From Phoenix dactylifera (taxonomy: Eukaryota; Streptophyta; Magnoliopsida; Arecales; Arecaceae): a stretch of 64,000 nucleotides of DNA. Made by a program: the position numbers and the translations under genes. Position 1 is the first letter of the stretch, and each line of letters opens with the position of its first letter. Location of the stretch: the NCBI RefSeq assembly GCF_009389715.1, contig NC_052407.1, forward strand, positions 5,645,154 through 5,709,153, given 5' to 3'. The notes beneath the pieces are model-generated. The model made no database searches. It saw only the letters and a program-made list of their open reading frames with translations, and was not told the DNA's origin. This document shows, one piece after another, positions 22,131 to 34,516 of the stretch.

Positions 22131-25100
22131 CTACTGCAGTCATCATTTTATGGCAGTGAATTAGAATGCTAATCAATAAGCAAACATTTAAAATGGCATG
22201 TTTTCCGCTTGGTGGTTGAGGTGTCAGATGTTGGGGAGGCATGGGTAACAATCAGGTGCCTGCAAATTTGAGGTGCACATGAAAGCATTTGCTTTTTGAT
22301 AATTGGCAAACATAAGATATTCAGGATTGTGGTTCATGATTATGTTTCGTGCATCTCTAACTTGCAGGACTCTGGTATAAGAATTTGGTGTTCGTGAGTG
22401 TCAAATCCTTTTAATCTTTAAAGATTTCATCTTGCAATAGAAACCAAATTGTTATACGCCTACCTATATTTAAATGTTCAGTGTGGGTACCTTGGGGTAA
22501 GGGGAAAGATTGAGGTAACATGAATGTGATATAAAGTGCAAGGCTTTTAAAGATAAAAAGCTTGGTTTAAAAGTATCAGTTTTAAATAAGGATGACTGAT
22601 GGTGTATATGTATTGATAGCCATGCTATTGATATCCTATGATATCTATACCATTAATGAAATTGGTAATAGATATTGGTTCCATTCATATACTTGGGTTA
22701 TTAACGTGGTTGAGATAATTGTTAACTTGTTGAAGAAAACTTGAGGAGCAGTGGCCAACATATTTGGATTATATCATGCAATTTTTCAAAATGGCTGTTG
22801 AACTTCATTAGTAACCATACCATTAAACAAGTATTTTTGTGCATATGCATTGGTATCCATGTTATTACTAACAATTCTGCATATTCTTTTCATTGGATGA
22901 TGTGCTGGTTATGTTAGCAAAGTTGAGAATATTGTTGAGCTCTTGGAAAGAACTTGAGGAGTCATTATCACCAAATTAGATTGGACAGTATTAAATAAAT
23001 TGCAGAAAGCTTGATCATCTGTATGATTGTGAGTTAGAAACAAGAGATCAAACTAAATTAAAAGTTGGAAATATGACATATTCTCAATGTAATGAACTGA
23101 CAACTTTTCCCTTTCTAGGATTTTGTTATTTCCTACTTTATGGTATCGTTATATAGTTCGATGAAAGATGAACACTTATTTTTCTCTAATAACATGACTT
23201 CTTAGCAAAATATGAATTAGGGTTTCTTTAGCAAATACTAATACTAATAATACGAATACTACTACTACTAATTATAATTATTATTTTTAGTATAATTATT
23301 TTCTTGCCAGGAGGAATTAGGACTTGAAAGACTGGCTGTTTTTAGTTGACATTAAGAAACTCTGACTCTCTGATCTTTAAAGAGGCCTCAAAGTGGAGAA
23401 TTCTATTGTACAGCGACCTTTTCCTTTAATTTGGACCAAAGTCAACCTTGTGGTCTAAGTAGATCAAAACTATTAGGTTCAAGGTCGACCTTTGATATTT
23501 AGAACTGACTGGGCCATGGGCTGTTTTTGCCCATTATGCACTCCTAACTACAGTAATATAAAACTTTAAGATCTTGTTGGAATTGAAAGCTTTATTAATT
23601 TTTTTTCCTTCTTGTTTTTTGGTATTTGTTACCTGGTCCATCCAGAGGAAGTGGAATTCTTTGTAGAGGTTGTTGACCAATAGTTGATCTCATAATGAGG
23701 CATTTTTTGGAGGGAATTATATCGTGATTAAGGATGGGTAGAGGAGATTGATTTTTGCAAATTGTCTTTGTGCAAATACTGGTTAATAATTGATGTTGGT
23801 AGAATTTTTTTTTGGTTTTCTTGTATCATTTAAGATGAATTCTTGGGTGAAGATGGATGAAAATGACATATTATGCACTAACTATAGTCTGCTTGAACAA
23901 GCTTTTGTTTCTGCAAAGGAGAAGAACTTGCAGTGCTGACATGTGACGTGGTGACTACATGTCCAAATATTGTAGTGCGGAAGTTGTAATTTTCGTCCTT
24001 ATTTTACCATTTTTATACATTGCAGGACCATAATCAGTTTTGAGCCTTTATGCTTCAGGTTTCTTCATGTCTAAATGGTCCTATGTTTACTAGGATCCAT
24101 ACATCATGTTTCTCCCTGTTTCATCATGACCTACGAATGAGGGTTATATTGCCTTTGGCCATTGTTTATGGCTCTGAGTCAAATTAACTTGATTATTATC
24201 CAGTGTCTGTCATTTATTTGTGAATTATCCATTGTGATTTGTCCACTTTTGTCTCCTTGTCAAATTGGATTCTTCTACACTCCAAATTGTCCAAATATTT
24301 TGCCGGTTTCCAACCTCCCTCACTCTGGCTCAGACCTCTTGTAAAGTTTCATGCTGATCTTCATACATCGTGTCCTTGTGGTTTTACCTTGTTTTGAGGT
24401 TTTTATTCTCTAGTAATTCATTTGTATTTGTGGTGTTCACCTTCATTGCCAAGACATGTTTGTAGCTTTAAGATAAATTTTTAGTACCTGGGAATGGCCT
24501 CATGCCCAATTTGATGGTCCTGTTGCCAAACTGTTGTCGTAGTATCAGGATGCCCATATTGGGAGTTGGCTACTTTTGTTGTGCTTAGCATCCATTAGTG
24601 GCTCATATCCTATCTGCAATGCTCTAATTTTGCTCATGGTTAGTACTGATCCCAGAAATTTGTGTATGTGAACCTTAAGGTTCAATTCTGAAAACGGTAC
24701 CAGGAATATGAATTGTATTCTGGTTTCGTGCAGATTTCAGCGCACTGATTGAGTCCACAATTAAAAGGACCATTCCATAGACCAAATATGCAGCAAGAAC
24801 TCGAAAGAAAGAGATAATGATGGGAAGAAATTTATACTTAATTTCTACATAAGACTGAAAGAAATAAAACAGATATATGCCTATCCCTTTGTGTATACCG
24901 TAAAACAAGGCCTTTTGACGCACTAAACTAGGTCTTTTATATGCCAAACTAGGTCTCTCTCTCTCCACACACACACACTTCCCCCTCTCTTCTCTACACT
25001 GGATAATTGACAGAATTATTTATTTTGTTAGCATAATTGAAATTTGAGTCTAGTGCTTAGCAGGAAATGGGTAGAAATGGGTTACTTGTCTCCGCTTATC

Positions 25101-25783
25101 TGTTTTTGCCTGTTGTAATGGATTCTCGCAATTTTGGCATAATGGTCACCTAGTTATTAGTTTAATGTGATATATCTCATTTTCAGAAGAATATGCTCTA
25201 GAATAATCTAGCTGAGGTGCAAGCATTGATCGCGACTTACATCTCTTGAAACTTGGTGATTGATATACACTCCCTTTTTCTCTCTTCTCTCATTTAGTGT
25301 TAATGGAAACAAACTTAACATGCGCAGTTTTAAAATTTTGTCCTCTTGATTTCTTTTATTGTTTTTCTTTTTTGAATCTTTACTTGGCACTGAATGTGTT
25401 CATATACATAAATACAAAACAGTATACAATATGATGGAAGATACCATCAGTTGCATACTATTGGATGTTAATTAGGTTGGCCTCTAAAAGTGGATCCACT
25501 GGTTATATATATGTGTGGGTGTGTGTATAATGAATTATTGACAGTGTGATGCTACCTAATTTATCTTTGTGAGAGACTTAAAAAAAAAAGCTCTTAAAAC
25601 TTTGGTTGGTGATATAATCATGTCTTTCACATCAAATTGGAAGTGTCACTTTCTCAAAAGAAGTACGGGGAATAGAAGTTAGTCTGGTAACTAAAAAAAT
25701 GCATCATTTGGTGTATTATCGGACACACTTTCTCTTGGGAGGATGTTTAACTGTGATATTTGAAAGAACTGTGGTTAATATGG

Positions 25784-25820
<37 letters not shown>
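25784..25820. repeat. (TC)n(AC)n microsatellite
   Basis: About nine TC units followed by about nine AC units. Confidence 0.9.
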
Positions 25821-25821
<1 letters not shown>

Positions 25822-28127
25822 TGGGCTTAAAATCTTCCCTAAGCAAGCTAGCTGCTTTTCTGATGTCTCCCTTCTTTTATTTGTGGTAATATCTGGTTTT
25901 TTGGTGCTAGTTGTTTTGTATTCTTGCATCTATTTCAGGGAACTTTAGATTATTAGGAAGATTAAAGGTGCTTCTTCAGGTAAATATGCATCTTTATCAG
26001 AAGTAACTTTAGTTTGGGAAGATTAAAAGTGATTCTAGGAAAAGACTGGCAAGAAAGCATAAGGCAGTGTCGCTTGAAATTAGTGAGAGTTCAATTAGGT
26101 TGTTTTGATACTGTGGGTACAGATTTGGAAATGAATGCTGGTTCTTTTCGGACTATTTGAAACTTGGTATGCAGATCTTCAGATAATTCTGCTTTTTAGG
26201 GGAGTGATAAGGGACAGATGACATTAGATCTGGTCCTCACTGGAGATCATGGAGGCACGTTAGTGTTGTTTTGTGCAGTGATTTATGATATCCTGGTTAC
26301 TAAATGGCCAATTTTGCATTTGATCCCTACTTGTCTTCACCTTAAATTTTCCTTGACTTGAATTCCTGCTTGGTGTGCCTTGACATGGCAGACCTTGCTG
26401 TTTTTAAGTGAACAGTACCCTTATATCTTGTTCTGAGTGGCTAATTAAACTACTTGTGTTGGCTTAGCTTGGTAAACTGATTCCAGACCAACTAGTTCCA
26501 CTTATCACCTTACTAAATAGAGCTCCTCTTCTTTCCTTTTCCTCTCTATACGACAAGGCGCCAATCAGGAGTAGGGTAGCTGAAAGCTCTCAGTCAGTGG
26601 CCCTGTCTGTTCGCATGATTGAAACAGAATTGATGAGAATTTGAAGAAACCCTAGAGATCGTCGTAGTTGTACATCCTACTGAGTAATCTTAAGCTCCTC
26701 GTATTTTTGTATCTGTTGGATCGAGTTTTGGGAAGCCTATTGTCCTAAGCAATGAATTTCAGAACCGATCACTTCTTTTCATTTACTGTCTTACTTGGAA
26801 TTTAATTCTATCATATGTAATTTTTTCTTGCTTCCTTTTCTTGTTCGTTTGTTATCCTGACAATTATGCTCTTTCCATCCAGTTTTTGTTGTTGCAGCAA
26901 AGAGTAGGTTCCCAGAATTGCGATGCCCTCTCCTTCACTATAATCTTCAGTTGTGCCACTGTTTAGCCCATTCTGTCTTCGTGATTCATCCTCCATCTAC
27001 ACCCCAGCATTTGAAAGCTCTTGTTTGATCAAGATGATTATCAAAATTGCACAATGATGCCCATCAACTCATCCAAGAAATGTGTCGATATTTTCACCTG
27101 ATTATTGTAACAGATTCATTTATCTCCTTGCATTCCAAGATAACTGCCAATATTTTTATACCTATTCCAATTCAACCACATAATTATTCTCTTCTTATAA
27201 GTGGAAGCTTCAGAACACCTCAGAACAACCGCTTTATCCAACGTTTTTATCTGCATGTCAAAACGGTTCCTTGTTTATCCCCCATCTACTTTTTCGATGC
27301 ACCGCATGTTGGCCTCACTTTGTCGATGGAAATTGCTGCGGCAGGCGCTGCTCCCCTACCATCTCAATTGATTATTGAATTACTTAGAATCCTTACAATA
27401 TCAGAAAGTTAGTAGTCATATCTTATTTTTTCTTCTGTTTAAACGCTAGCAGTTGACAGAGCAATGACTCCATGGCTCAGAACTACATGCGTTACCATCA
27501 TAAAACCAATGGTGGATATTTATATCTGTGCTCCATTTCTGAAAGAAGAATGGCTGAAGTTATTATTCCACAGTACCTGTTGGCTGTTAAATGTCACTGC
27601 AATTGGGCCTTTTCCTTTTGTGTGTGTGGATCCACGCGTGCATCTTAGATTAAAATAACACCACTTACTTGAGTGACATGATGGGAGTAATCCCTCAGTT
27701 TCATCTATGAAAACTACAAGTAACCCTAGTTTGAGAGAGGCATTAAGTTCAGATTTATTGTTGTTGGTATGAAGAATGTAGCGTTATATTTTTTGAGTAC
27801 AATGCAGTCTATGTCTTCATCAATGAGACTGAACTGTGTTTTTTCATTTTTTTTCAGAAAGAAATACCAAGCTTTCTTGTTGGTTCCCTAGAGTAAATCT
27901 GAGCATCATCTTGATGTCATGGTACCCTCACACTCTTCCGCGTATAGCCCGCATCCCCTGATCCATATGACACATTCTGCTATCACTTTTTATGTTCCTT
28001 GCAGATCAACCTACAATCGCGTAGTCGTGGCGGCATCCACATAATTAGATGGTAATTACTGGTTATGCTTGATGCTATTCTTACCATAGTGGGAGCATGG
28101 AAGCAGCTTTGTTACTGCATTAATTAT

Positions 28128-28225
28128 ATATATGTATACATATACGTATAGGTATACGTATACATATACGTATAGGTATACGTATACATATACGTATAGG
28201 TATACGTATACATATACGTATACAC
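28128..28225. repeat. 24-bp minisatellite
   Basis: About four copies of a 24-bp unit composed of TATACATATACG and TATAGGTATACG. It ends exactly where the first TRIM LTR starts (28226). The unit is largely self-complementary. Confidence 0.85.
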
Positions 28226-28967
28226 TGTAACAATTCAAGATTTCATCCAAAAAAAACTAGTAGAAAAGTATTATTTGGGTTCCTTAAATCTTTATAAGTA
28301 TCCAAAATCTATCCAACGAATAACAGATATGGGACTAAACACATGCCTGCATGGGTCTTCACATACTCTCCCTATTTAAGTCCCGATGTCCTCGTCAGAT
28401 TAAGAATTCAAATTCATTCAAATTTAATCACAAGTACCATGATCAGCCTGTGGTTAGCCCAATAAATCCGTGCTATTCTCTAGTCCACATGGGCCAGGTC
28501 CACTCTAATACCATTTGTAATAACTCAGAATCTTATACAAAACGGCTAGTCGAAAGATATTATTTATTTTTCTTGATTCTGTATAAGTATCTAAGATCTA
28601 CCCATCGAATAACCGATGTGAGACTAAATGCACGCCCGCGTGGGTCCTCACATACTCCATCCGTTTAAGCCCCGACGTCCTTATCAAATTAAGAGTTTAA
28701 ATCTATTCAAATTTAATCTCAAGCATCACGATCGGCCTGTAGTCAACCCCAATGAATCCGTCTTGCAGTGTTCACATAGGTTATGGGTCATGTTTGCTCC
28801 GATACCATTTGTAACAATCCAGACCTCATCAAAAAATTAGCCGAAAGGTATTATTTAAATTTCTTGAATTCGTATAAGTACCAAAAATCTACCTAACGAA
28901 TAATATGTGGAACTAAGCACATACTCGCATGGGTCATCACATAGTTCTTCCATTTAAGTTCTGATAT
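28226..28967 (-). mobile_element. Tandem TRIM array (LTR-int-LTR-int-LTR)
   Basis: Three copies of a 132-138 bp LTR lie at 28226-28363, 28516-28652 and 28810-28941, separated by two interiors of about 150-157 bp and followed by a short piece of a third. On the minus strand each LTR starts TGTGA(A/G)GACCC and ends in (T/A)TTACA. A primer-binding site like TGGTATCGGAGC lies 2-3 bases later, and a purine-rich tract (GATGGAGTA) precedes the next LTR. This is the anatomy of terminal-repeat retrotransposons in miniature, which carry no genes and are known to form tandem arrays by LTR recombination. Unit periods are 290 and 294 bp. The copies are diverged, so the array is old. Confidence 0.75.
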
Positions 28968-29009
28968 TAAGGCTGCAAATAGGTCAGATTGACTCATGGC
29001 TCGACTTGA

Positions 29010-29012
<3 letters not shown>

Positions 29013-29058
<46 letters not shown>
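29013..29058. repeat. (AT)n microsatellite
   Basis: About 23 TA units just after the TRIM array. Confidence 0.95.
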
Positions 29059-29061
<3 letters not shown>

Positions 29062-29681
29062 TTTTGAGTCCGTAGAATTATCTCTAACCTCGGGACTTGA
29101 GAATGGGAGAATGGACTTCTGACGGGGCTCAGGGAAGGACCAAGAGACCAGCGCGGTCGCCAATTTTGACCCTCCGTGGTTTTGGTCGATGACCCTGTGC
29201 GATTTCCACACCACGAAGAGTACCACGTACCTCACACTAGTATAGTTTGACTATGGCCAAGAGATTCAAATAAATATCAGCTTTTGGTGTTTATGGTTAC
29301 TTACCTTATCTATGCTATTAATATCATGCACTAATTCGTTATGAAAATTTCACAGTTTAATGCCCATTGCAGAAGAGTGCAGCGCATCGAACTTGTACCA
29401 TCAGTCAACAGTGGTGGGTCCTGGCTGATGGAGAATAAAAATAGTTTAATGTTTGGGGCTCTTGCTATTATGGAAATACCGTTTTCGTGTTCCTAGAATG
29501 AGAAGCTCTGAATCACCTTGCTGGATAATAATAAGCTCTAAAATTAAGGTACCGCCCTAGTACGAATCAATTTCGGTTGATGTTTTTCCTTTTGCATGGC
29601 ATTTAGAAACTCAGTAGCAAGCACCTACGCCCTGCTGCAGCTGCTTCAGAAGGTCTAGCCTCTTCCACCTCTCACTATTAC

Positions 29682-30135
29682 GGGCTCGTTTGGTTCGCAG
29701 GAAAAGGAGGGGGGAATGTGTGGTCAACGGAAAAGTAATGAAATGCCTCTTGTTTGGTTGGAGTTTTCAAAGAAGAGAGATGGAAAAGTTGTATTCCCAT
29801 GGGAATATAATTCCCACATTTCATGGGAAAGTCTTTCCCATGAGAAACATGGGAAAGTTACTTTCCCATGAGGTGGGAATCACTTCTTTTTTATTTTTTC
29901 CCAAAAAGACCCTTCAGCATTAAAGAAGCATTAAAGAGGCATTAAAGACCTAATTTTTATTAAGGGCATAATAGGAATTATACATCCAAACATAAGCACT
30001 TTGGAAATTTGTCACTTTCCTATGGTTAACCAAACATGTCAAAAGTACTTTCCTAGGTATCCTCTTCCTAGGAATCTGATTCCCAGGAATCAGATTCCTA
30101 GGAGGAAAAATACTTCCCGCGAACCAAACGAGCCC
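29682..30135 (+). mobile_element. MITE, complete copy of the GGGCTCGTTTGGTTCGC family
   Basis: Starts GGGCTCGTTTGGTTCGC and ends GCGAACCAAACGAGCCC, so the terminal inverted repeats match over 17 bases. The flanks carry a 3-bp duplication TAC (29679-29681 and 30136-30138). The interior holds many short palindromes around TTCCCATGGGAA and TTCCTAGGAA. About 454 bp with no coding capacity. Terminal sequence and a 3-bp duplication suggest a Tourist-like (PIF/Harbinger) MITE. Confidence 0.85.
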
Positions 30136-30299
30136 TACATGCTACAAGTTGTCTTCCCTCCGAATATTTATTATGTGGGAACCTCCATTGCAAAGGGCGC
30201 TGTGCTATCCCATTTCAGAAAAGGATTTATGGACTTGTAAACCTTGGGATTGGGATCTATCTGAAGTCAAGTAGGCTCTGCCTTGTCTTGCATGTAATA

Positions 30300-30860
30300 G
30301 GTCTCGGAACCGATCGCAACTTAACACAAAGGGTAACTAATCAAAACTCGCTATGAAGCCTCTGGGTTACCAATTAAGGCCCACCATCCCAATAGTGTGC
30401 ACGGTTGATTTTACATTGAAAATTTAAATATTTACCATAGTTGGTGATGCCTCGGCCGAAATCTTAAACGACCTTTGAGATTACGCTAGCTAAATTAGCA
30501 GGATGTGATCCTTGTGCAAAACGCCCGTGCCTAACCCTCGTAATGTGTGGGGGCCTATCAATCTCGGCCGACCCATATGTCCGAATTCTAAGCCAACAGG
30601 CTTGCGTCTCTGTCTATATAATCCACTCCCGGAGGGCCATACAGGTAAGTGCCCGTGTGCTCCAACAGACTATTAAGAACTTTTTCTATTCTCTGAGCAT
30701 CGTCCTGACTTAAGCATCGGAGGTTTTTCCACCGAACATACTCCATCAAAAGGATTTCTTTATTTTTGTTGTTTCGGGTCAGAGCTCAACCGTAGGCCAA
30801 TATCCAAACAACAGCTCTCCATCCCACTTGTGGCCTTGCATGACCAAAATAGCTTATCGC
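30300..30860 (+). mobile_element. Probable Ty3/gypsy-type solo LTR remnant
   Basis: A TATA-like site (TCTATATAATCC, about 30615) is followed about 90 bases later by CTGACTTAAGCATCGGAGG and TTTTTCCACCGAACAT. The CTGACTT(G/A)AGC-x-TCGGAGG block is a recurrent feature of plant gypsy LTRs downstream of the TATA box. No coding region, clear ends or second LTR was found. Confidence 0.45.
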
Positions 30861-32770
30861 CGTGCACTCCAACATCTCTCTCTTTCAACGGCTAGCCAGT
30901 TCTCGGCCGCAACACCTTCGACTTTGAAACCTCCAAATTGCTTTAATTATAACTCCTCCACTACAAAATAAAGAGAACACATTTTGGAAACTAAATTATT
31001 TGATTTCAAGGTTCATTATTGTGAATAAACCCCTATATATCTTTATTGGCACCAATTTGTATTACAATAAGCTTATACTTTCCCTTGCCATCTTGGTCGT
31101 CTATGTCCTGGATGGTTAAAGCTGACCCAAAGAAAGTTGGGATAAGATCGATGGCTATGGTTAGTTGGTTAGTCTCTGTCATCTCGGTGCTTCTTTCAAG
31201 GGATCCGTCCAACTGTGCTGGCTATAATTCATTTATGTGTTTCACTTGCCCCAAACCTTTTGTGAGCTTTATGCCGTATAATGCCTAAAATTATGCACTA
31301 GACTTTTTTGGTATTACTTGTAGGTAGAAAACCTTAAATAGATTGTTTCTTATTCTTCACAACACAAAATATCGATTTATGCCTTTAATTTAGTATGATC
31401 TCCATTTCCTTGTGCTTCTCTCCATCCCCCTTCCATCGATCATTTTCCTTGTCCTCGTGTAATTACTTGTTTCTATTATTAATGGTCACTATTCCAAGCG
31501 CAGACCATTGATTCATCCATATGCGTGGACTCTTTCTGTCCAACCATTCCCTGGTTTAGATGTTTGACTGGTCGAGAGTTTTCTTGACATTGATGAAGTC
31601 TGGGTTGGACAGTGGATTTTTTTAATTTGCAGATCAGTTTATTAACAAAGGTAGACTTGCTCTCACCTATAGTTCATTAGGTTTGAGAATGTGCCTTTTC
31701 TTTATTAGTTATAGGAAAAATTGTTAAATGAAAGAAATGCTACTAGAGTCAATTGTTACAAGAAAGCAGACAAACGAACTTGATATATTGGGGGCTAAGA
31801 AAGAAAGCAACACTAATAATTTGCTCCTAATTTATTGCCTGAGGAGCAAGAGGAAGAAGAGGACAGGGATAAGATCTTTTTTTGTGGGAAGAAACGTAGA
31901 CCAAGGAGGCTTGGTTTCAGATCTAGTTACCAATAAAAGACATGCCGGCCTTGAACTGCCAACCAAGACTTTAGAAGTTGACCCTATTGCTGTGTCATTG
32001 GCACTATTTCATGAAAACAAGTTTTCTGGATTTTAGTAGAAGGTTGGCAGACACATCTGTTCATTCCATTGGTTTTGCTAGGCAGTCTTAATAATATACA
32101 TTGATTTCCCTTCTTTTACATATTTATAAATAATTATTTTAAGGGCCTTAGGTTTCAAGCCCATAGAAATCTTTTGATAAGTACTCATGCAATATATTAA
32201 ATTAATGGCCTAAAATCTTTGATATAAATATATAAGGATGACAGGAAGGAAGCTTTTGGTAGGCTTGGATGAGCAAGTGTCCCTTTTCTCCACTTGCTTT
32301 TTTTTTTGTGTGTGTGCAGTGGAGTATTGAAACCTAAGCCAACTAAAATAATCCTGAACTATATATCCAAGTTCTGTCAGTCAACAAATCCGCTCATTCT
32401 GTGATATCAAGAAGATCATTTTTCACCAAATGTATAGGAAGGGTCTCTTGCTTCAGAATCTTGTATTTCTCCAGCTTCATAGCAGAATCCAGTTCAAAAG
32501 TTAGGAATTAAACACTGTGTCTATCGACATTGAAAAACAATACTGTAAGCACTTTGCTATTCAGAACATTCTGCTCAGTTAGCTAACTTCCTGTGTTTGC
32601 TGGATTGGTGATTGCTTCTCTGTCTCAACAGCTCATTCCAATTCCCAAGTCTCAAGATCAATGCTCCATGAATGAATAATATGACTGTAACAATTCATTT
32701 GATGCCTATTTTATTGAGTGGTAAGTTCATTTTTTATGTACTGAAAAGTTAGACCGGTGCTAAATCCAAA
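30861..32770. other. Intergenic, nothing recognised
   Basis: Mixed AT-rich sequence with short open frames (for example 31728-32036) that match no family known to me. Confidence 0.35.
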
Positions 32771-33055
32771 GGCTGCATTTAGTTCGACAATAAGAAAAAT
32801 GGGAATAACAAAAATGATGCCTATAAAAATTTAGGAAGAATTATGTCACATGAGTTATTCCAATTTTCATTTGATTATAACTTTTGGAATAACTTTTGCA
32901 TGAAACTTTTTTATTAAAAAAAAATAAGAAGCTGGTATGAATTATAGATGTAGAGAAAGTTTATGACAAGTTGCTTTTGGAATAATGATCGCATAGTAGA
33001 AACAAATTTATTCCAAGTCTTATGCCGTTTTTATTCCCCAAGCAAATGTTGCTTT
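32771..33055. mobile_element. Candidate MITE
   Basis: The left end GCTGCATTTAGTTCG and the reverse complement of the right end GCAACATTTGCTTGG match at 10 of 15 positions. Each is followed a short way in by GGGAATAA. The interior repeats GGAATAA and TTATTCC. No clear target-site duplication. Confidence 0.35.
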
Positions 33056-33494
33056 AAAGATCAGGAGCCTGCCACATAGTTACATCCCTTTATTCCCTTC
33101 AACCAACTAAATAACATCATGCCAAGATATTCCCTCAAACTTATTTCACCAATAAAATGCCATAAACTGGTGGAATAAGTTCTATACCCTCTACGGTAGC
33201 CGGAAAGCCATTCCTTGTTCCCTCAAAATTTATTCCACGATCAAGCGCTATGCTAAATCTAGCTTGGAGCTCTACGTATATCTTGCCCAATCCTATTTTA
33301 ACATATCTTGCCCGAACGTATTCCAACATATTTATTCTTGTCAGTCTGAAATTTAGTTAATCTGAATCAGGAGCAAAACACCCAAGGGGCTCTTAGAAAA
33401 CATTTAAGATATGTCGGCAAATGAAAGTTATAAATAAATTATAAGTTGAATCATATACTCTATGTAGGAAAATTTTAGTTATCAGAGTAAGAAA

Positions 33495-33646
33495 AATGTG
33501 AATCATGGCGACTTGGACTGACCTGTGGGAAGACTAGCGGGTCTTATTCTCTTACTCCCTAGTCCACAGTAATGTGAATCATGGCCGACTTGAACTGACC
33601 TGTTTGAAGACTAGCGGGTCTTGTTCTCTTACTCCCCAGTCCACAT
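33495..33646 (+). repeat. 76-bp tandem duplication
   Basis: Two adjacent copies (start 33495 and 33571) of a unit that begins AATGTGAATCATGGC and ends in AGTCCACA, with about 90% identity by eye. It lies directly before the GC-rich CACGTG island. Confidence 0.9.
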
Positions 33647-33659
33647 TTCTGACCTTATA

Positions 33660-34040
33660 CTTGGCTTTAAGATTCGCTGGGTGTGGGTGTCGGATCCGCT
33701 GACGCATTAGTCGCCGCCGTACTTTCGAAATCCCAATCAGAGCGCTTCCCGTCGATCAGGTACCTCGTCCCGCCTTTGTCACAAAGTACACCGCGAATAG
33801 ATGACTGCCACGTGCCGATACATGATACGCACGTGGGATGTATGCAAAGCACCGCACATGCTCAACACCTGTCAAGCCACCGTATACTGGTGTTCCAGGG
33901 ATGGGCCGGAGCTTTTGATCCTCGAGACTCTCACACGTGGGGATCGCCGGTGCCAGGGGTCATGGCCGCCGGCGTGGTTCACGTGGCAGATGAGGATCCA
34001 TGTCGGTCCGTGCTGGATTTTTGCCTCGCGGATTATATTA
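33660..34040. promoter_or_regulatory. Orphan GC-rich island with four G-box motifs
   Basis: Perfect CACGTG hexamers occur at 33809-33814, 33830-33835, 33934-33939 and 33980-33985. Contexts such as CCACGTGCC and CACACGTGGGG fit G-box/ABRE elements bound by bZIP or bHLH factors. The island is CpG-rich inside AT-rich DNA. The plus-strand open frame across it (33683-34063) has no recognisable domain. No supported gene begins on either side, so this may be a relic or unrecognised promoter. Confidence 0.45.
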
Positions 34041-34179
34041 AAAATATAGATTACGTTTCATAAATTATGATTTTTTTTTAAAAAAAGAATACCGTAGGAA
34101 TGCCAAGATTGGTATTTGAATTTACCTGATTTTCTGCATGTTGTCCAAGGAGGTGCCAACTAGACCCAAGTTCGGACAG

Positions 34180-34187
34180 CCTTTATT
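34180..34187 (+). repeat. SINE target-site duplication, left copy
   Basis: CCTTTATT here is repeated at 34509-34516, directly after the A-tail of the SINE. Confidence 0.8.
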
Positions 34188-34508
34188 ATTACCACCGAGG
34201 TGGTAGCACGGTTAGAATGGGGCTAAGATTCCACCGGAGTGGCCCAGGTTCGAAATGCGCGGGTGTCCCCACCTGGTTTGCCCGGTGGAGTCGTCATCTA
34301 GTCTGTCGGTACTTAGGTAGTACTGGTGTGACCTACTCACACGTGGAAGGGGCTGCCACGTTGGTGGGGCTCCCTCACGGATGGAGAGGATATGAGTAAA
34401 ACTTGTATGTCCGTGTCGAACATTTTTCAATGGAGAGGGGGCTTAGTGGGAGTTGCTACGCGGGTGAGGTTCTCCTCACCCCCTCTTTCCTTTTCCTAAG
34501 CAAAAAAA
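34188..34508 (+). mobile_element. tRNA-related SINE with 8-bp target-site duplication
   Basis: 321 bp, flanked by CCTTTATT on both sides. The head resembles a tRNA (GGTGGTAGCACGGTTAGAAT, then a B-box-like GGTTCGAAATGC about 50 bases into it). The body is GC-richer than its surroundings, and the 3' end is pyrimidine-rich followed by AAGCAAAAAAA. These are the marks of an RNA polymerase III-derived short retroposon. A perfect duplication and good length suggest a fairly recent insertion. Confidence 0.75.
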
Positions 34509-34516
34509 CCTTTATT
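34509..34516 (+). repeat. SINE target-site duplication, right copy
   Basis: CCTTTATT follows the terminal A run and repeats 34180-34187. Confidence 0.8.

Larger units (their letters stand above)
18187..28120. other. Long intergenic region without a recognised gene
   Basis: Nearly 10 kb with no reading frame that matches a known family. It includes the RMA-like 3' UTR at its start. Diverged GGTCAGGTC/GACCTGACC-rich stretches occur at about 19420-19870 and 21670-22130, a style seen in many plant non-autonomous transposons. A UTR-like stretch with GAAACCCTAG lies near 26650, and open frames such as 27047-27412 are unrecognised. An untranslated or non-coding transcript is possible but not shown. 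Confidence 0.4.

Noticed and set aside
28056-28250. Open frame of Tyr-Val repeats
   Set aside because: It is the 24-bp minisatellite read as protein.
33683-34063. 126-residue open frame in the G-box island
   Set aside because: No domain, no likely signal or splice context, and overlapping frames are equally long. GC content explains it.
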